DNA from: Bdellovibrio sp.
GTDB taxonomy: Bacteria > Bdellovibrionota > Bdellovibrionia > Bdellovibrionales > UBA1609
Assembly (NCBI GenBank): GCA_003694355.1
Contig: RFKI01000311.1
Coordinates: forward strand, 1 to 6,575
Direction of reading: 5' to 3'
DNA length: 6,575 nt
The position numbers were made by a program, and so were the translations under genes. Every line of letters starts with the position of its first letter. Within the stretch, counting starts at the first letter, position 1. The notes under the pieces were generated by a model. It was not told the origin of the DNA, made no database searches, and worked only from the letters and a program-made list of their open reading frames with translations. Of the stretch, positions 5,628 to 6,575 are shown one piece after another.

Positions 5628-6227
5628 ATGAAAAGACACTTATTGGTGGTGTTGAGTTTATTGTTATTGGGGTTTCAAGAATTTTCTTCTGCAGCCATAT
5701 TGGTTGAAGAAAAGGGGCGGCAAGTCCAAAGTTATAAAGCTCTTTCTTCGGGTGAAGCTTTTCGACAAAAAAGAAAAGTGGGAGTTGGCATGGGACTGGC
5801 AGGGTTACATGGGCTTTTAGGAGTTCAGATGGAATTGGATTTTGTGCCAGATGTGGGAGTTTTATTGGGTTATGGAGTGTCCGAAGGGTTTCAAACAGCT
5901 TCCGTGCGTTTAAAGAAAGCGTTTCCTGGTTCAGGATCTGCTTTGCCTTATTTTGCTACTGGACTAGCTTCATGGTTTCGAAAAGAAAAAAAACCTTTAG
6001 TTGAAGGGCGTCCTCATTTTTTTATGGAGAAGTTTTTGAGTGAATCTCAGCGCCTCAAAGGGAATTTTCAAGAAACCCTTTTGTTTGGATCGGCAGGTTT
6101 GCAATATCTTCAATTGAGAGGGCCGTGGGTGGGCACTTCTTTTTATGCGGAACTCCAGTTTTTAGTGGATCTTGGTGATTTTGTGGCTGCTCCGACAGGA
6201 GAAATAGGTTTTTTCTATTACTTCTGA
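5628..6227 (+). CDS. Exported protein of unknown function, probable small outer-membrane beta-barrel
   Basis: I do not recognise a named family. The 199-residue protein starts with a clear signal peptide: MKRH, a leucine/valine-rich core (5-15), then SSAA with cleavage likely near residues 22-23. The mature part has no long hydrophobic helix. From about 50 it shows glycine-rich, alternating hydrophobic segments such as VGVGMGLAGLHGLLGVQMEL (51-70), VGVLLGYGVSEG, ALPYFATGLASWF and FYAELQFLVDLGDF. It ends EIGFFYYF. A C-terminal phenylalanine after alternating aromatics is the usual assembly signal of outer-membrane barrels. The size would suit a small barrel of about eight strands. It has a strong GAGGAG ribosome binding site six bases from the ATG and lies 14 bases after mlaD, so it is the last gene of the operon. 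It may be the outer-membrane partner of the transporter. A soluble periplasmic role cannot be excluded, and it shows no MlaA or MlaC features. Confidence 0.8.
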   Translation: MKRHLLVVLSLLLLGFQEFSSAAILVEEKGRQVQSYKALSSGEAFRQKRKVGVGMGLAGLHGLLGVQMELDFVPDVGVLLGYGVSEGFQTASVRLKKAFPGSGSALPYFATGLASWFRKEKKPLVEGRPHFFMEKFLSESQRLKGNFQETLLFGSAGLQYLQLRGPWVGTSFYAELQFLVDLGDFVAAPTGEIGFFYYF

Positions 6228-6246
6228 AAATCTTATAATTGATAAT

Positions 6247-6280
6247 AAAAAAACCCTCGAAGGTCACTTCGAGGGTTTTT
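6247..6280. terminator. Bidirectional Rho-independent terminator
   Basis: A perfect 9-bp stem, CCCTCGAAG (6254-6262) and CTTCGAGGG (6267-6275), encloses a four-base loop GTCA. It is flanked by AAAAAAA (6247-6253) on the left and TTTTT (6276-6280) on the right. The T run ends plus-strand transcription of the transport operon. The A run reads as U's on the minus strand and ends transcription of the convergent basic-repeat protein gene, whose stop lies at 6306. Confidence 0.93.
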
Positions 6281-6305
6281 ATTGCTTTTTAATAGAAAAA
6301 GCCTC

Positions 6306-6512
6306 TTATTTCTTTTTACGAGTGGCTTTTTTTGTAGCTTTTTTACGAGTCGCTTTTTTCTTAGCGGCTTTTTTTGTAGCTTTTTTACGAGTCGTTTTTT
6401 TCTTAGCTGCTTTTTTTGTAGCTTTTTTGCGAGTCGTTTTTTTCTTAGTCGCTTTTTTGCGAGTTGCCTTTTTCTTTGTGGCTTTCTTTTTTGTTTTCTT
6501 TCTTGCTGCCAT
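6306..6512 (-). CDS. Histone H1-like Lys/Ala/Thr/Arg repeat protein, DNA-binding
   Basis: A 68-residue protein made from only five kinds of amino acid: one Met, 34 Lys, 6 Arg, 14 Ala and 13 Thr. About 59 percent of residues are basic and none is acidic or aromatic. It begins MAARKKTKKKATKKK and continues in KKATRKKATKKAA-type repeats. It resembles the C-terminal tails of eukaryotic H1 and of bacterial H1-like proteins (chlamydial Hc1/Hc2, AlgP, Bordetella BpH1), which bind DNA non-specifically and compact or modulate the nucleoid. Unlike Hc1 it has no additional globular or coiled N-terminal part. ATG at 6512-6510 is preceded by a full AGGAGGA ribosome binding site (6524-6518) with five-base spacing, which together with the convergent terminator argues it is a real, well translated gene. 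RNA binding or ribosome association is another possibility. The plus-strand frames through this region are reflections of its lysine codons. Confidence 0.85.
   Translation of the reverse strand: MAARKKTKKKATKKKATRKKATKKKTTRKKATKKAAKKKTTRKKATKKAAKKKATRKKATKKATRKKK
6347..6460 (-). repeat. 42-base tandem repeat within the histone-like gene
   Basis: Two full units begin with GAGTCG on the plus strand at 6347-6388 and 6389-6430, differing at only a few positions. A third, partial and more diverged unit starts at 6431. Each unit encodes 14 residues in the minus-strand frame, so copy number changes would keep the frame. Shorter related pieces flank the array on both sides. Confidence 0.8.
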
Positions 6513-6575
6513 CTGTATCCTCCTAAGGTGGTTTCTTTGTTGTTAACACTTGTTTTTATAATTTTAGTGTAACGA
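6513..6575 (-). other. Leader region of the histone-like gene, promoter not resolved
   Basis: These 63 bases to the window edge contain the AGGAGGA ribosome binding site (6524-6518) and an AT-rich stretch around 6548-6570. TATAAA-like sequence occurs on the minus strand near 6562-6555, but no convincing -35 partner is present inside the window. The promoter may lie here or just beyond the edge. Confidence 0.35.

Noticed and set aside
6368..6430. Runs of seven A on the minus strand in ACA-AAA-AAA codons, phased as possible frameshift heptamers
   Set aside because: Such runs are unavoidable in a lysine-rich gene and no stimulatory structure or meaningful alternative-frame product is visible.
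6282..6572. Hydrophobic, Phe/Leu-rich plus-strand frames (6282-6572 and 6322-6546) that look like membrane proteins
   Set aside because: They are the reverse complement of lysine codons (AAA/AAG read as TTT/CTT) in the histone-like gene, which has a strong ribosome binding site; the hydrophobicity is an artefact.

Overview
The window comes from the chromosome of a Gram-negative bacterium with an AT-rich genome. An outer membrane is implied by a complete MCE/Mla-type lipid transport operon and by a small exported protein that looks like a beta-barrel. Malate dehydrogenase is of the LDH-like type and lies directly upstream of succinyl-CoA synthetase beta. That order is seen in alphaproteobacteria, Bdellovibrio-like bacteria and several deltaproteobacterial or candidate-phylum lineages. 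I cannot place the organism more precisely from sequence alone; a gammaproteobacterium is unlikely.

Layout. Positions 1-1544, minus strand: a TCA-cycle unit, mdh followed by sucC. sucC runs off the left edge, with 186 of roughly 390 residues present. Positions 1545-1699: a divergent intergenic region with a plausible promoter for each side. Positions 1700-6227, plus strand: a compact operon of ABC ATPase 1, ABC ATPase 2, MlaE-like permease 1, MlaE-like permease 2, a single-MCE-domain MlaD protein, and a small signal-peptide protein resembling an outer-membrane barrel. Genes overlap or lie 2-14 bases apart, except for an 85-base gap before permease 1. That gap is spanned by a 31-codon open frame overlapping both neighbours. 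Positions 6247-6280: a strong hairpin flanked by A and T runs, serving as a bidirectional terminator. Positions 6306-6512, minus strand: a Lys/Ala/Thr/Arg repeat protein resembling the histone H1-like tails of bacteria. The last 63 bases are its leader.

Main observation. The transport operon encodes two different ATPases and two different permeases where classical Mla has one of each, each used as a homodimer. ATPase 1 has Asp at the catalytic-glutamate position and Asn at the H-loop histidine. ATPase 2 keeps both residues but has SYGMQ instead of SGGMQ in its signature motif. In a head-to-tail heterodimer these three changes fall in the same composite ATP site and leave the other site intact. 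This is the arrangement of asymmetric heterodimeric ABC transporters such as TAP and TM287/288. I infer a heteromeric MCE transporter, ATPase1/ATPase2 with MlaE1/MlaE2 and an MlaD ring, possibly working with the co-encoded barrel-like protein. MlaA, MlaB and MlaC are not in the window.
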